Shown piece after piece: positions 19,312 through 26,917 of a DNA stretch of 45,802 nucleotides. The DNA lies in NCBI GenBank assembly GCA_938036665.1, contig CALHWR010000128.1, positions 1 through 45,802 of the forward strand, given 5' to 3'. Position 1 is the first letter of the stretch; every line of letters begins with the position of its first letter. A program made the translations under genes and the position numbers. This DNA is from an uncultured Collinsella sp. Its GTDB lineage: Bacteria; Actinomycetota; Coriobacteriia; Coriobacteriales; Coriobacteriaceae. Under the pieces are notes generated by a model. The model was not told where the DNA came from. It ran no database searches and saw only the letters and a program-made list of their open reading frames with translations.

Positions 19312-20460
19312 CTAATTGGAGCTGGGCAGCGTTGCCGGGGCCTCGGCGCCGAGCTTTTTGCCAAAGGCCTCGAGCAGGCGGCTCGCCACGAGCGTCAGGA
19401 TCAGATAGACCACGAGCGCCACGCAGTAGACCTCCATCTGGCGGTAGTACACGCCGGCGACGGTGGTGGTGGCGTACATGAGGTCGAACACGCCGATGAC
19501 CGAGAGCACCGACGAGTCCTTGATGTTGATGATGAGCTCGTTGGTGAGCGCCGGGATCGCGTTTTTAATACCCTGAGGGAACACGACCTTGCGCATAGCC
19601 TGCCACTGCGACAGGCCCAGCGAGCGCGCTGCCTCGGCCTGGCCGGGATCGATGGACTCGATGCCGCCGCGCAGGACCTCCATCATGTAGGCGGTAGAGT
19701 TGAGCGAGATGGTGACGAGGCCGGCGGTGAAGGTACTCCAAATCTGGTTGGCCTGGGCAGTCTCGAAGCCCATGCCGCGCAAAACGGTGAAGCCCGCGTA
19801 ATAGATGAGCAGGCCCTGGACCATCATGGGCGTGCCGCGCACGATGGTGGAGTAGACGGTCGCAAAGCCGCGGCCGATGCTCTTAAAGAAGCGCACCAGG
19901 TCGTTGTCTACGCGGTCGAAGGTCTGAATACGCAGGAACACAAAGAGCAGCGCCAGGAAGAATGCGATGACGGTGCCGAAGGTGGCAAGCGCGATGGTGA
20001 TCTCGATGCCACGGATGAAGAAGTCGCCGCTCTTGTAGGTCATGTAGACCAAGCTCGACAAAAAGTCGCTGGGGTTGGAATCCGAGACAATGCTCACCTG
20101 CACCAGATCGATAAACGACATGACGCAGCGGTCGACAAAGAAGATCGCCGCGATGACGACCACGACATAGCTGCCCAGGCGCGCGCCGCGACGGAAACGC
20201 TCGGATGCAAACGGTGACTTTTCGCGATAGTCGCTCCAGTGCATAACCTTGGTGACGAGCGCTGCCGCCGACACGACGATCCAGGCCCAAAGAATCGCCC
20301 AAAGGCAATCCTGGAAGATGCCGGTGGGCGCCAAAAAGCTCAGCGGCGTGGGGTTGCGCTGGCTAAATGCCAAGCCGAGCGCCGCGATAACGCTCGTGCC
20401 CAGGTACACATAACGGTGGTCGGCCTTGATAAAGGAGGCCAGACGATTGATGCCTTTCAT
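19312..20460 (-). CDS. Polar amino acid ABC transporter, permease
   Basis: This is the membrane subunit of a His/Glu/Gln/Arg-type importer. The 382-residue product carries the EAA loop ([20 protein letters not shown]) that contacts the ATPase, preceded by [18 protein letters not shown], both typical of the family. It is about 150 residues longer than most such permeases (around 220). The extra N-terminal part holds two to three more membrane segments ([52 protein letters not shown]). ATG at 20460 has GGGAGG upstream and lies 9 bases after the binding-protein stop. Confidence 0.93.
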   Translation of the reverse strand: MKGINRLASFIKADHRYVYLGTSVIAALGLAFSQRNPTPLSFLAPTGIFQDCLWAILWAWIVVSAAALVTKVMHWSDYREKSPFASERFRRGARLGSYVVVVIAAIFFVDRCVMSFIDLVQVSIVSDSNPSDFLSSLVYMTYKSGDFFIRGIEITIALATFGTVIAFFLALLFVFLRIQTFDRVDNDLVRFFKSIGRGFATVYSTIVRGTPMMVQGLLIYYAGFTVLRGMGFETAQANQIWSTFTAGLVTISLNSTAYMMEVLRGGIESIDPGQAEAARSLGLSQWQAMRKVVFPQGIKNAIPALTNELIINIKDSSVLSVIGVFDLMYATTTVAGVYYRQMEVYCVALVVYLILTLVASRLLEAFGKKLGAEAPATLPSSN

Positions 20461-20469
20461 GCTGCCTCC

Positions 20470-21396
20470 CTATGCCGGCTGACGGTCGAGGCACGCGTCC
20501 CACATTTGGTCGCGCTCCTCTTGGCTAATGCCCTTGAGTGTCTTGTCGATGAGCTTAAGCAGTTTGTCCGAGCCCTTGCGGCAACCGACATTTGCCGTGA
20601 CCTCCTGCTTAAAGCCCTCGCCCTCGGCAAAGTGGATGGGGACGATACCGGGATTTTGGGCCATATAGCCCTTTTCGTTCTCCGTGTTGTAGGTCACGGC
20701 GTCGCACGTGCCCTGCAGCAGATTCGAGAACACCGTGGGGACCGAATCGACCGGATTTTTGTGAACGACGCCCGGGATCTCGTCGATGACGGTATCGAGC
20801 ATGGTGTCCTTTTGGCCGAGCACCGTGGCACCGCTGAAGTCGCTGAGCTTGGTCGCGTTTTGGTAGGGCGAGCCCTCTTTTACGAACAGGCCAAAGTAGC
20901 CGATAAAGTACGGGTCGGAAAAACCGACGGACTCCTCGCGCTCGGGCGTGGCGCTCATGCCGGCGATGATGAGGTCAATCTGGCCGTTGTTGAGCGAGTC
21001 GATAAGGCCCGAGAAGCTCTGCTTGACGGCAACGGGCTCGCCGCCGAGAGCCTTGCAGACGATCTTGGCGATCTGCACGTCGTAGCCATCGGCATAGGCG
21101 CCCTGCACGTTGTCGATGGGGATCGTGAACTCGCTGGCCTCGGAAACCTGCCAGTTGTACGGGGCGTAGGCCGCCTCCATGCCGATGCGGATCTTGTCCT
21201 TGCCGATAACGGAATCGGACAGGTCATCGCGACCGCCGCCCGTCGTGGGCTGAACTACTTCCAGCGTGGAGGGACGCTGGCAGCCGGCAAGTGCGCCGGC
21301 GACGACAGAAGCGCTCGCAGCGAGAGCACTACCCAAAAAGATGCGACGGCTGCATACCGGCTGTGGATGCGCGTCGCGTTGATGGGGAGAATGCAT
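20470..21396 (-). CDS. Amino acid ABC transporter, substrate-binding lipoprotein
   Basis: This is the extracellular receptor of the importer encoded downstream. The 308-residue product starts with a signal containing twin arginine (CSRRIFLGSALAASASVVAG) and a lipobox LAGC at about residue 38, so it is probably lipid-anchored. The mature part shows family-3 solute-binding features: IRIGMEAAYAPYNW near the start, DGYDVQIAKIVCKALGG, and LIIAGMSATPEREESVGFSD. ATG at 21396 is set by GAAGG. A partner amino acid is not deducible. It is the first gene of a probable four-gene unit ending with the M20 peptidase. Confidence 0.94.
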   Translation of the reverse strand: MHSPHQRDAHPQPVCSRRIFLGSALAASASVVAGALAGCQRPSTLEVVQPTTGGGRDDLSDSVIGKDKIRIGMEAAYAPYNWQVSEASEFTIPIDNVQGAYADGYDVQIAKIVCKALGGEPVAVKQSFSGLIDSLNNGQIDLIIAGMSATPEREESVGFSDPYFIGYFGLFVKEGSPYQNATKLSDFSGATVLGQKDTMLDTVIDEIPGVVHKNPVDSVPTVFSNLLQGTCDAVTYNTENEKGYMAQNPGIVPIHFAEGEGFKQEVTANVGCRKGSDKLLKLIDKTLKGISQEERDQMWDACLDRQPA

Positions 21397-21518
21397 AATC
21401 TGCCTTCCCTGTTGAATCGTATGCTGACGACTTAACAGGATATACGCCAGCGACCAGCAGCGCAGCACAAGCTCGAAAAATTAATAGACACACGGTAGTC
21501 ATTGGGAGCGTCGATGTT

Positions 21519-21676
21519 TTGGCAATGCCAGCGGGCGCCACCCAGAGCGAACAAGTTAGCATGAAAAAGGCAAGGCATAGACCTTCTGGTCATGCCTTGC
21601 CTTTTGAATGACAAATTGTCGCTCTGGGTGGCGCGCAGCGTCGACCGGTCCGTCGTTCGTTAGAACGGCGGAACCT
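21519..21676. repeat. Structured gene-end repeat, copy C
   Basis: This copy matches copy B at about nine of ten positions. Its outer stem (21535-21550 with 21619-21634) is perfectly paired over 16 bp. Relative to copy B it changes one pair from G-C (15510/15599) to A-T (21540/21629), a compensatory double change. The inner terminator-like stem is unchanged and the terminal hairpin is 21650-21658 with 21663-21671. It directly abuts the stop codon of the aldose epimerase gene. The minus strand carries TTTTT after the inner stem. Confidence 0.85.
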
Positions 21677-22570
21677 CTAGAGCAGGGTAACGCTAAAGCT
21701 GCGAACGTCCGTCTCACCCGGTGCCAAGGTAATGGTGTTGACCTTGTGCTCAAAGACGTCGTCCTCGGTGTCCATGGTGGTGTGGCCGGTCCAGGGCTCG
21801 AGCGCCACAAACGGGGCGTCGTTGGCGGCAGACCACACGCCGATGTACTTAAAGCCCTCAAAGTCGATCTTGACGCCGTGGCCCGACTTGCGGCCGCGCA
21901 GCGTGAGCGTGGAACCCGGGACATCGGTGAACATGATGGCATCGTTATCGAAGCTGCGGTGCGTGATGGGCAGCACGTCCGAGTTATCGGGAGCCTTGTA
22001 GCTGCCCTCGAACGTCATAAGACCGTCGGGCGTGATGATGGGGGCCTCGTTAGTCCAAGCCTCGGTAAACGCCAGCTCGTAATCCTCGAACGCCTCGTCT
22101 TCGGCACCGGGGGCGGGCACGTTGAATGCAGGATGACCGCCCACCGAGAACGGCAGGGCCACGTCGCCGGTGTTGGTGACGGCAAAGGTCTGCGTGAGCG
22201 TGGCGTCGCCGGTCAGGGCATAGGTCATGTTGAGCTTAAAGTGGAACGGGAACGCCTTGAGCGACTCGGGCGTGTCAGTGATCTCGTACGTTACCGAGGA
22301 GCCGTCCTCCGAAACCTCGACCAACTTGTGCTCGACGATGCGAGCGAGTCCATGGCGCGGCATCTCGCAGGTGCCGGCCGCAGATGTCGCCATGTTGTTG
22401 CGCAGCGATCCCACGATGGGGAACAGGATAGGCGCATGCTTGCCCCAAAAGGCCGGGTCGCCCTGCCACAGATACTCGTTGCCGTTGAGGGCAAGGCTCG
22501 TGAGCTGGGCACCCATGGAATCGATGGCCGCGGTGAGGCCGCCGCGCTTGATGGTAGTGACGGTGGACAT
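21677..22570 (-). CDS. Aldose 1-epimerase family protein (LacX-like)
   Basis: Members of this family interconvert sugar anomers or bind sugar phosphates in the cytoplasm. The 297-residue product has the LacX-type layout: LTAAIDSMGAQLTSLALNG near the start, YLWQGDPAFWGKHAPILFP, PRHGLAR with a catalytic-type histidine, FSVGGHPAFNVP with a second conserved histidine, and the late acidic block VALEPWTGHT with the expected glutamate. ATG at 22570 has TTGGAGG upstream. It is not in a sugar operon, so its substrate is unknown; a housekeeping mutarotase or hexose-6-phosphate epimerase role is plausible. Confidence 0.88.
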   Translation of the reverse strand: MSTVTTIKRGGLTAAIDSMGAQLTSLALNGNEYLWQGDPAFWGKHAPILFPIVGSLRNNMATSAAGTCEMPRHGLARIVEHKLVEVSEDGSSVTYEITDTPESLKAFPFHFKLNMTYALTGDATLTQTFAVTNTGDVALPFSVGGHPAFNVPAPGAEDEAFEDYELAFTEAWTNEAPIITPDGLMTFEGSYKAPDNSDVLPITHRSFDNDAIMFTDVPGSTLTLRGRKSGHGVKIDFEGFKYIGVWSAANDAPFVALEPWTGHTTMDTEDDVFEHKVNTITLAPGETDVRSFSVTLL

Positions 22571-22649
22571 GCTACTTCCTCCAATAGTAAACAACGGTGT
22601 CGAGGGCTATTGTCCCACTCTTGGCGGCGGGGTTGAGCGACAGGTGCAG

Positions 22650-23519
22650 TTATTGAGCAATAGCGTAAAGGTCAAACCCGCCCTGCGGCGTGCTATCGAC
22701 CGTATCGGGCGCCTGTGAATTAAAACTCACCGGAACCATGCGCTTTGAGGCACGGTAACGCGTGCCGTCGGTGGCGACGGGCGGCTCATCGACCGTGAGC
22801 TCGTAGTCGCCGGGCTTGAGCTCGATGCCGTCACCTTCGGAATTGACGTATTGGTACTCGTCGATCGCTTGCCCCTTGAGCGTGCGACCCACGATATGGA
22901 CGAGCATCTGGCTGTCGCCGCGCGCGGTGTCCCACGTCGCGCCGTCCTTGACCTCGACCGATACATGCACCGAGCGCGTGCGGCTGAGCGATTGCTCGAC
23001 AGACATCTCGACCTTGGCGGCGTCTTGGCGCTGCTGCTCGACATGACCCCAGATGCTGCCGATCGCCGAGCAAGCGATGACGCCGGCCATAAAGGCGATG
23101 AGAATGGGGCCGAGCGGAGAGCGACGGCCCGCGTCTTCCTCGCGAGCCAGGTTGGGGCGATGGGTGGGGGCGGGCGCCTGGGCACCCTGCGCGGGCACGT
23201 CGAGTATGCTGAAGGATGCCGTGCTGCCGGGGTCGATGGTATGGCGCGGCTGTGGGGTCTTTGCCGGCGAGATCGACATATCAGCCGGCTCGCCGAGCGT
23301 GGCCGTGGCATCGGCCTTCGCCTCGTCGGCCTCGGCCTGGGCCCAAGCCTGTTCAAAGGTTAGGGGTTCGGCGGCATCGGAGGCGGCTTCAGGCTCGACA
23401 CCGGCATCGTTGCCGGTCTCGTCCTCGTCGCTCGACACGTCACACGGCGCGGGCTCGTCCCACTCTTCGTCCGGAGCCTCGCCCTCGCTATACCACCATT
23501 CAAAGTTATCGATATCCAT
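22650..23519 (-). CDS. Single-pass membrane protein of unknown function
   Basis: I do not recognise this 289-residue protein. It has a strongly acidic, Trp-containing N-terminus (DIDNFEWWYSEGEAPDEEW), a long low-complexity Ala/Glu/Pro-rich cytoplasmic region to about residue 135, one membrane segment at about 137-157 (GPILIAFMAGVIACSAIGSI), and a C-terminal outside domain of about 130 residues. That domain has alternating hydrophobic residues suggesting beta strands (SVHVSVEVKDGATWDTARGD, QMLVHIVGRT, GDYELTVDEPPV). ATG at 23519 follows AAGGGGG. It lies 79 bases upstream of the epimerase gene on the same strand. Confidence 0.75.
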   Translation of the reverse strand: MDIDNFEWWYSEGEAPDEEWDEPAPCDVSSDEDETGNDAGVEPEAASDAAEPLTFEQAWAQAEADEAKADATATLGEPADMSISPAKTPQPRHTIDPGSTASFSILDVPAQGAQAPAPTHRPNLAREEDAGRRSPLGPILIAFMAGVIACSAIGSIWGHVEQQRQDAAKVEMSVEQSLSRTRSVHVSVEVKDGATWDTARGDSQMLVHIVGRTLKGQAIDEYQYVNSEGDGIELKPGDYELTVDEPPVATDGTRYRASKRMVPVSFNSQAPDTVDSTPQGGFDLYAIAQ

Positions 23520-23608
23520 ACGGGGCGCCCCCTTGGCCTCGCAAATAAACACTTGCTAGCCTTATACCCCCAGATGACACGGGAGCTCGCCGGCACAGAC
23601 AGGAAAAG

Positions 23609-23665
23609 CGTCACAACATTCGACGCTTTTCCTCGATTTCGAGATTTTCATCGAATGTTGTGACG
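23609..23665. repeat. 61-nt palindromic repeat, copy 1
   Basis: CGTCACAACATTCGA (23609-23623) pairs with TCGAATGTTGTGACG (23651-23665). The 27-base centre contains CTCGATTTCGAG. The element is identical, base for base, to 28531-28587 including the centre. On the minus strand it is followed by CTTTT, so it can act as a terminator after merR. Between it and the merR stop lies a weak copy of the GTGRCAAAGGGAC palindrome (23694-23720). Confidence 0.85.
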
Positions 23666-23714
23666 GTTTAGGCAGCAGCCACACCACGAATGCGACGAAG
23701 GAGCAGTCCCCTTG

Positions 23715-24584
23715 TCACATCTGGAGGGCGACGGGGATTTGGATGCAGCAGAAGTCCTCTTGGTGGGACTCGTCGTAGCTCGTGGTAACGAGGTAGCAAA
23801 AGTCGAAAGCGTTGCCAACGGGCTGGAGCGCGTGCTCGTCCATGCAGGCCACGATGGCGCGGATGCCTTCGGGCTCGTACGGCATGCCCCAGCGGCTCAT
23901 GCACAGGTATGTGCCCTCGGGCAGCACTTCGATGCCGATCTCTGCCAGCTCGGCAGCGTCGCTCGGCAGCAGCTCCTCGGCACCGCGCGGCAGTACGGCA
24001 AAGGAGCCAGCGCCGGCGATGGGATCGTCGGAATGCAGCGCCTCGCGACGCAGCATGGCGCCCCAACCGCGCATGGGGCGCGTGCCCGTCAGCGTGCGCA
24101 TGCGCAGGATTGCCCGCATGAGCGTGGGGTGAAGCATCGAGCGACCGCGCTCGATATCGCCCGGAAACTCCTCAAAGACCACGTAGCGGCGCTCGAACTG
24201 CTTGAGTTCCGGACTGCCCTCGCGCTCGCGCCAGTAGACTGCCTCGTCGTAAAAGCTCAGGCGCTCCTGCACACTCGCGCGCTCAGCCTTGAGCCCGGCA
24301 ATCTGCTTGTCGAGCGCCTGAACCCGCGAGCGCAGGTGATCGGTCATCTCGCCAATGTCGAACGTCGAGGTCAGGCGGTCGATCTCATCGAGTTCGAGCC
24401 CTAGGTCGCGCAGCATGCAGATCAGACGCATGAGCGGGATCTGCGTGGGCGAATAGAAACGGTAGCCTTTTTCGTTAACCACGGCGGGCTTAAACAGGCC
24501 GATCTTGTCGTAGTAGATGAGCGTTTGGCGCGAAACGTTAAACAAACTCGCCATCTCGCTAATCGCATACATGCCCGTCTGCAT
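23715..24584 (-). CDS. MerR-family regulator with C-terminal ligand-binding domain
   Basis: MerR activators bind a long-spaced promoter and respond to a ligand. The 289-residue product has the N-terminal winged helix (MYAISEMASLFNVSRQTLIYY, then LFKPAVVNEKGYRFYSPTQI), a dimerising coiled coil at about 80-120, and a C-terminal domain (about 165-289) resembling the GyrI-like effector domain of BmrR-type regulators, which bind aromatic or multidrug ligands. ATG at 24584 has GGGAGG six bases upstream. It is last in the DASS-ubiD-ubiX-merR series, 92 bases after ubiX, with a GCCCGC/GCGGGC hairpin in the gap. I infer it senses the substrate or product of the decarboxylase. Its stop codon lies within a repeat element. 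Confidence 0.85.
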   Translation of the reverse strand: MQTGMYAISEMASLFNVSRQTLIYYDKIGLFKPAVVNEKGYRFYSPTQIPLMRLICMLRDLGLELDEIDRLTSTFDIGEMTDHLRSRVQALDKQIAGLKAERASVQERLSFYDEAVYWREREGSPELKQFERRYVVFEEFPGDIERGRSMLHPTLMRAILRMRTLTGTRPMRGWGAMLRREALHSDDPIAGAGSFAVLPRGAEELLPSDAAELAEIGIEVLPEGTYLCMSRWGMPYEPEGIRAIVACMDEHALQPVGNAFDFCYLVTTSYDESHQEDFCCIQIPVALQM

Positions 24585-24676
24585 AGGTCCTCCCGACACA
24601 TCCTTTTTGCGCACAAAGCCCGCCGCCCACAGGGGCAGCGGGCTCAAACACTACTCGTATCCTACCCTAAAGACGC

Positions 24677-25255
24677 TTATGACCAGCGCTTATAGTTTGC
24701 ACATGACACGCCGACGGCCTCGAGCGCCTTGGCGGCGATGTGATGCACCGCGTCATCGAGCGTGGCGGGGCCGTTGTAAAACGTGAGCATGGGCGGCATG
24801 AGCATGATGCCGGGCACGCGCGCCAGGCGCGCCATGTTATCGACGTGAATGGCGCTGAAGGGCGTCTCGCGCACCATGAGTACCAGGCGGCGTTGCTCTT
24901 TCATCTGCACGTCGGCCGCACGCAGCAACAGGTTTTCGCTGTAACCGCTCGCGATGCCGGCAAGCGTCTTCATGGAGCAGGGCGCCACGATCATGCCGTC
25001 GACCGGATAGGTGCCGCTTGCGATGGCAGCGCCGATGTTCTTGTTGTCGTAAACCACATCGGCATAGCACGCAAACTCGTCGAGTGTCATGCCGAGTTCC
25101 TGCTCGATGGTGATCTCTCCCCCGCGCGTGACGACAAGCGCCGACTCGGCGCCGGCCTGGCGCAGGCATTTGAGGCACTCGAGGCCCAGCGCGGCACCGC
25201 TGGCGCCAGACACGCCAACGACAATGCGACGGGGACGGACAGAAGGCTCAGGCAT
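24677..25255 (-). CDS. ubiX: Flavin prenyltransferase (UbiX/Pad1/LpdB family)
   Basis: UbiX joins a dimethylallyl group from dimethylallyl phosphate to reduced FMN, giving prenylated FMN for UbiD enzymes. The 192-residue flavoprotein has the start RIVVGVSGASGAALGLECLK (FMN phosphate loop), DGMIVAPCSMKTLAGIASGY, and the prenyl-phosphate region (REQR-like KEQRRLVLMVRETPFSAIHV) ending with LARVPGIMLMPPMLTFYNGP. ATG at 25255 has CAAGGAG. It begins 33 bases after ubiD. Pairing with ubiD strongly supports a role in loading that enzyme rather than in ubiquinone synthesis. Confidence 0.96.
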   Translation of the reverse strand: MPEPSVRPRRIVVGVSGASGAALGLECLKCLRQAGAESALVVTRGGEITIEQELGMTLDEFACYADVVYDNKNIGAAIASGTYPVDGMIVAPCSMKTLAGIASGYSENLLLRAADVQMKEQRRLVLMVRETPFSAIHVDNMARLARVPGIMLMPPMLTFYNGPATLDDAVHHIAAKALEAVGVSCANYKRWS

Positions 25256-25288
25256 GGCAACTCCTTGACTACTTGGTAGGGCTACGTA

Positions 25289-26776
25289 CTAGAAAGCGAG
25301 CTCTGCTGCCCACTTATCTGTATCGATCTCCATGAACTGCGAGCGGATGAAGTTCTTCTTAAGGTTGAACGGGACCGTGCAGTCGAAGATGGCCTTGCAG
25401 GCGATGCCGTGCTCGCGGATCGAAGGATCGAACGCGGGGTCGTTGGACGGGTCGAGCACGTGGCAGTGGCAGCCGGGGATGGTGATGAGGTCCACGTCGG
25501 CCTGGAAGCGCGTGGTCATGGCCCACATCACGTCGCTCATGTCGAAGATGTCAACGTCTTCGTCAACCAGGATCACATGCTTGAGCTCGGAGAATGCCGA
25601 GAAGGCGAGCATGGCGGCGTTGCGCTGACGGCCCTCGTCATTTTTGCTCGACTTCTTAAACTGCATGATGGCAACGAACTTGCCGCCGCCGCAGGGGGCG
25701 GCGTGAACGTTGAGCAGGCGGCCCGGGATAGCGGTCTCGACCATCTTGTAGATGGAAGCCTCGGTGGGGATGCCCGCCATGGACACGTGCTCGTGCGAAG
25801 GGCCGATGCAGCTCTCCATGATGGGATTGACGCGCGTGGTGACGGCGGTGATCTTGATCACCGGGCAGACCTTGGCGCCACCGGTGTAGCCGGGGAACTC
25901 GGGCATGGCATAGCCGTGGCCGTTGACGTCCTCGTTGATGGCCTCGTCGTGCATGAGGTAGCCCTCGAGCACGTACTCGGCATTGGCGATGCACTTCTGC
26001 GGAACGGTAACGCAATCGGCAAGCTCGACGGCGTGGCCGCGCAGGGCGCCGGCGATCTGCAGCTCGTTGAAGCCGAGCGGCGTGGTGGGAGCCTCGAAGC
26101 CGCAGCACATGTACACGGCGGGGTCCAAGCCGATGGAGATGGAGATGGGCATGTCCTCGCCGCGCTGGCAGTACTCGTCAAAAAAGGCGCCAAGGTGACG
26201 GCTGCCCGGGGTGATCCACATGGCGAGCTTGTCCTTGTCGACGCAGGAGAAGCGGTGGATGGTCACGTCGGACTGGGAGCCGTCGGGGCTCGTGCCATAA
26301 GCGAGGCCCATGGTGATGTAGGGGCCGCCGTCGACGGGCGTGTTGGTGGGAGCGGGAACGATCTTGCGCAGGTCAAAGCCCTCGTCGGTCGCCTTGTACA
26401 CGACCTCTTGGCAGTCGACGTGCGCACCCTCGGCGATCTGCTCGGGCGCGATCAGGTTCTCGAAGCGCTTGCCGATCTCGAGGCCCAGGTGCTCCTCGTC
26501 GAGGTCGAGCAGGGCGGCAACGCGCTTGCGGCTGGCAAGCATGCCGATGCAGACCTTGGCATCGTCAAAGCCCTTGACGTTGTTGAAGACCATCGCCGGG
26601 CCCTCTTTGGTCGGACGCATAACGGTGCCGCCGGCACCGACGCGACGATAGACGCCCGAGACCTCGGCGTCCGCGTCGACCTGGGTGTCGGTCTCGAGCA
26701 GCTGGCCCGGCATCTCGCGCAAAAAGTCGAGCGCGGAGCGCAGATCGTGGATCTGGGAAGCATCGGTAGTGGACAT
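25289..26776 (-). CDS. UbiD-family decarboxylase, gallate/protocatechuate decarboxylase-like
   Basis: UbiD enzymes reversibly decarboxylate aromatic or unsaturated acids with prenylated FMN and a metal. The 495-residue product resembles, from memory, LpdC, the gallate decarboxylase subunit of Lactobacillus plantarum. Shared blocks include SGVYRRVGAGGTV, EGPAMVFNNVKGF, APTNTPVDGGPYIT, SDVTIHR (about 169-175), HVSMAGIPTEASI and DEDVDIFDMSDV. Likely acid residues lie in AEYVLEG (about 266-272). ATG at 26776 is chosen because GAAAGGAG precedes it; the longer frame has none. Gallate, protocatechuate or a related phenolic acid is the best guess for the substrate; UbiD subfamily assignment by memory is the main uncertainty. 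Confidence 0.92.
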   Translation of the reverse strand: MSTTDASQIHDLRSALDFLREMPGQLLETDTQVDADAEVSGVYRRVGAGGTVMRPTKEGPAMVFNNVKGFDDAKVCIGMLASRKRVAALLDLDEEHLGLEIGKRFENLIAPEQIAEGAHVDCQEVVYKATDEGFDLRKIVPAPTNTPVDGGPYITMGLAYGTSPDGSQSDVTIHRFSCVDKDKLAMWITPGSRHLGAFFDEYCQRGEDMPISISIGLDPAVYMCCGFEAPTTPLGFNELQIAGALRGHAVELADCVTVPQKCIANAEYVLEGYLMHDEAINEDVNGHGYAMPEFPGYTGGAKVCPVIKITAVTTRVNPIMESCIGPSHEHVSMAGIPTEASIYKMVETAIPGRLLNVHAAPCGGGKFVAIMQFKKSSKNDEGRQRNAAMLAFSAFSELKHVILVDEDVDIFDMSDVMWAMTTRFQADVDLITIPGCHCHVLDPSNDPAFDPSIREHGIACKAIFDCTVPFNLKKNFIRSQFMEIDTDKWAAELAF

Positions 26777-26800
26777 AGCGTGCTCCTTTCGGGAGAGTGT

Positions 26801-26912
26801 CCGGCGGCGGGAGTGCCGCCGGCTTGGTAACGTAATGGGGCCGCAGCGCTCATAGATGGGGCGCTCGGGCACTCGCAGTTCAAGCACTCGGCTAATTACA
26901 GCCAAGCACTCG
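26801..26912 (-). promoter_or_regulatory. ubiD leader: hairpin and three direct repeats
   Basis: Between the transporter stop and ubiD lies a strong hairpin, CCGGCGGC (26801-26808) with GCCGCCGG (26815-26822), about 10 bases before the SD. Further upstream, CAAGCACTCG occurs at 26881 and 26903, with a variant CGGGCACTCG at 26866. The repeats may be protein-binding sites, possibly for the MerR regulator, and the hairpin could tune ubiD expression relative to the transporter. The roles are inferred. Confidence 0.4.
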
Positions 26913-26917
26913 ACTGC

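Noticed and set aside
17508..19481. 657-codon plus-strand open frame opposite the M20 peptidase and ABC ATPase genes
   Set aside because: Both opposite-strand genes have clear motifs and SDs. The frame is a codon-bias shadow.
24677..26776. ubiX/ubiD as ubiquinone biosynthesis genes
   Set aside because: No other quinone genes are nearby. The UbiD sequence is closer to phenolic-acid decarboxylases, and it sits with a transporter and regulator.
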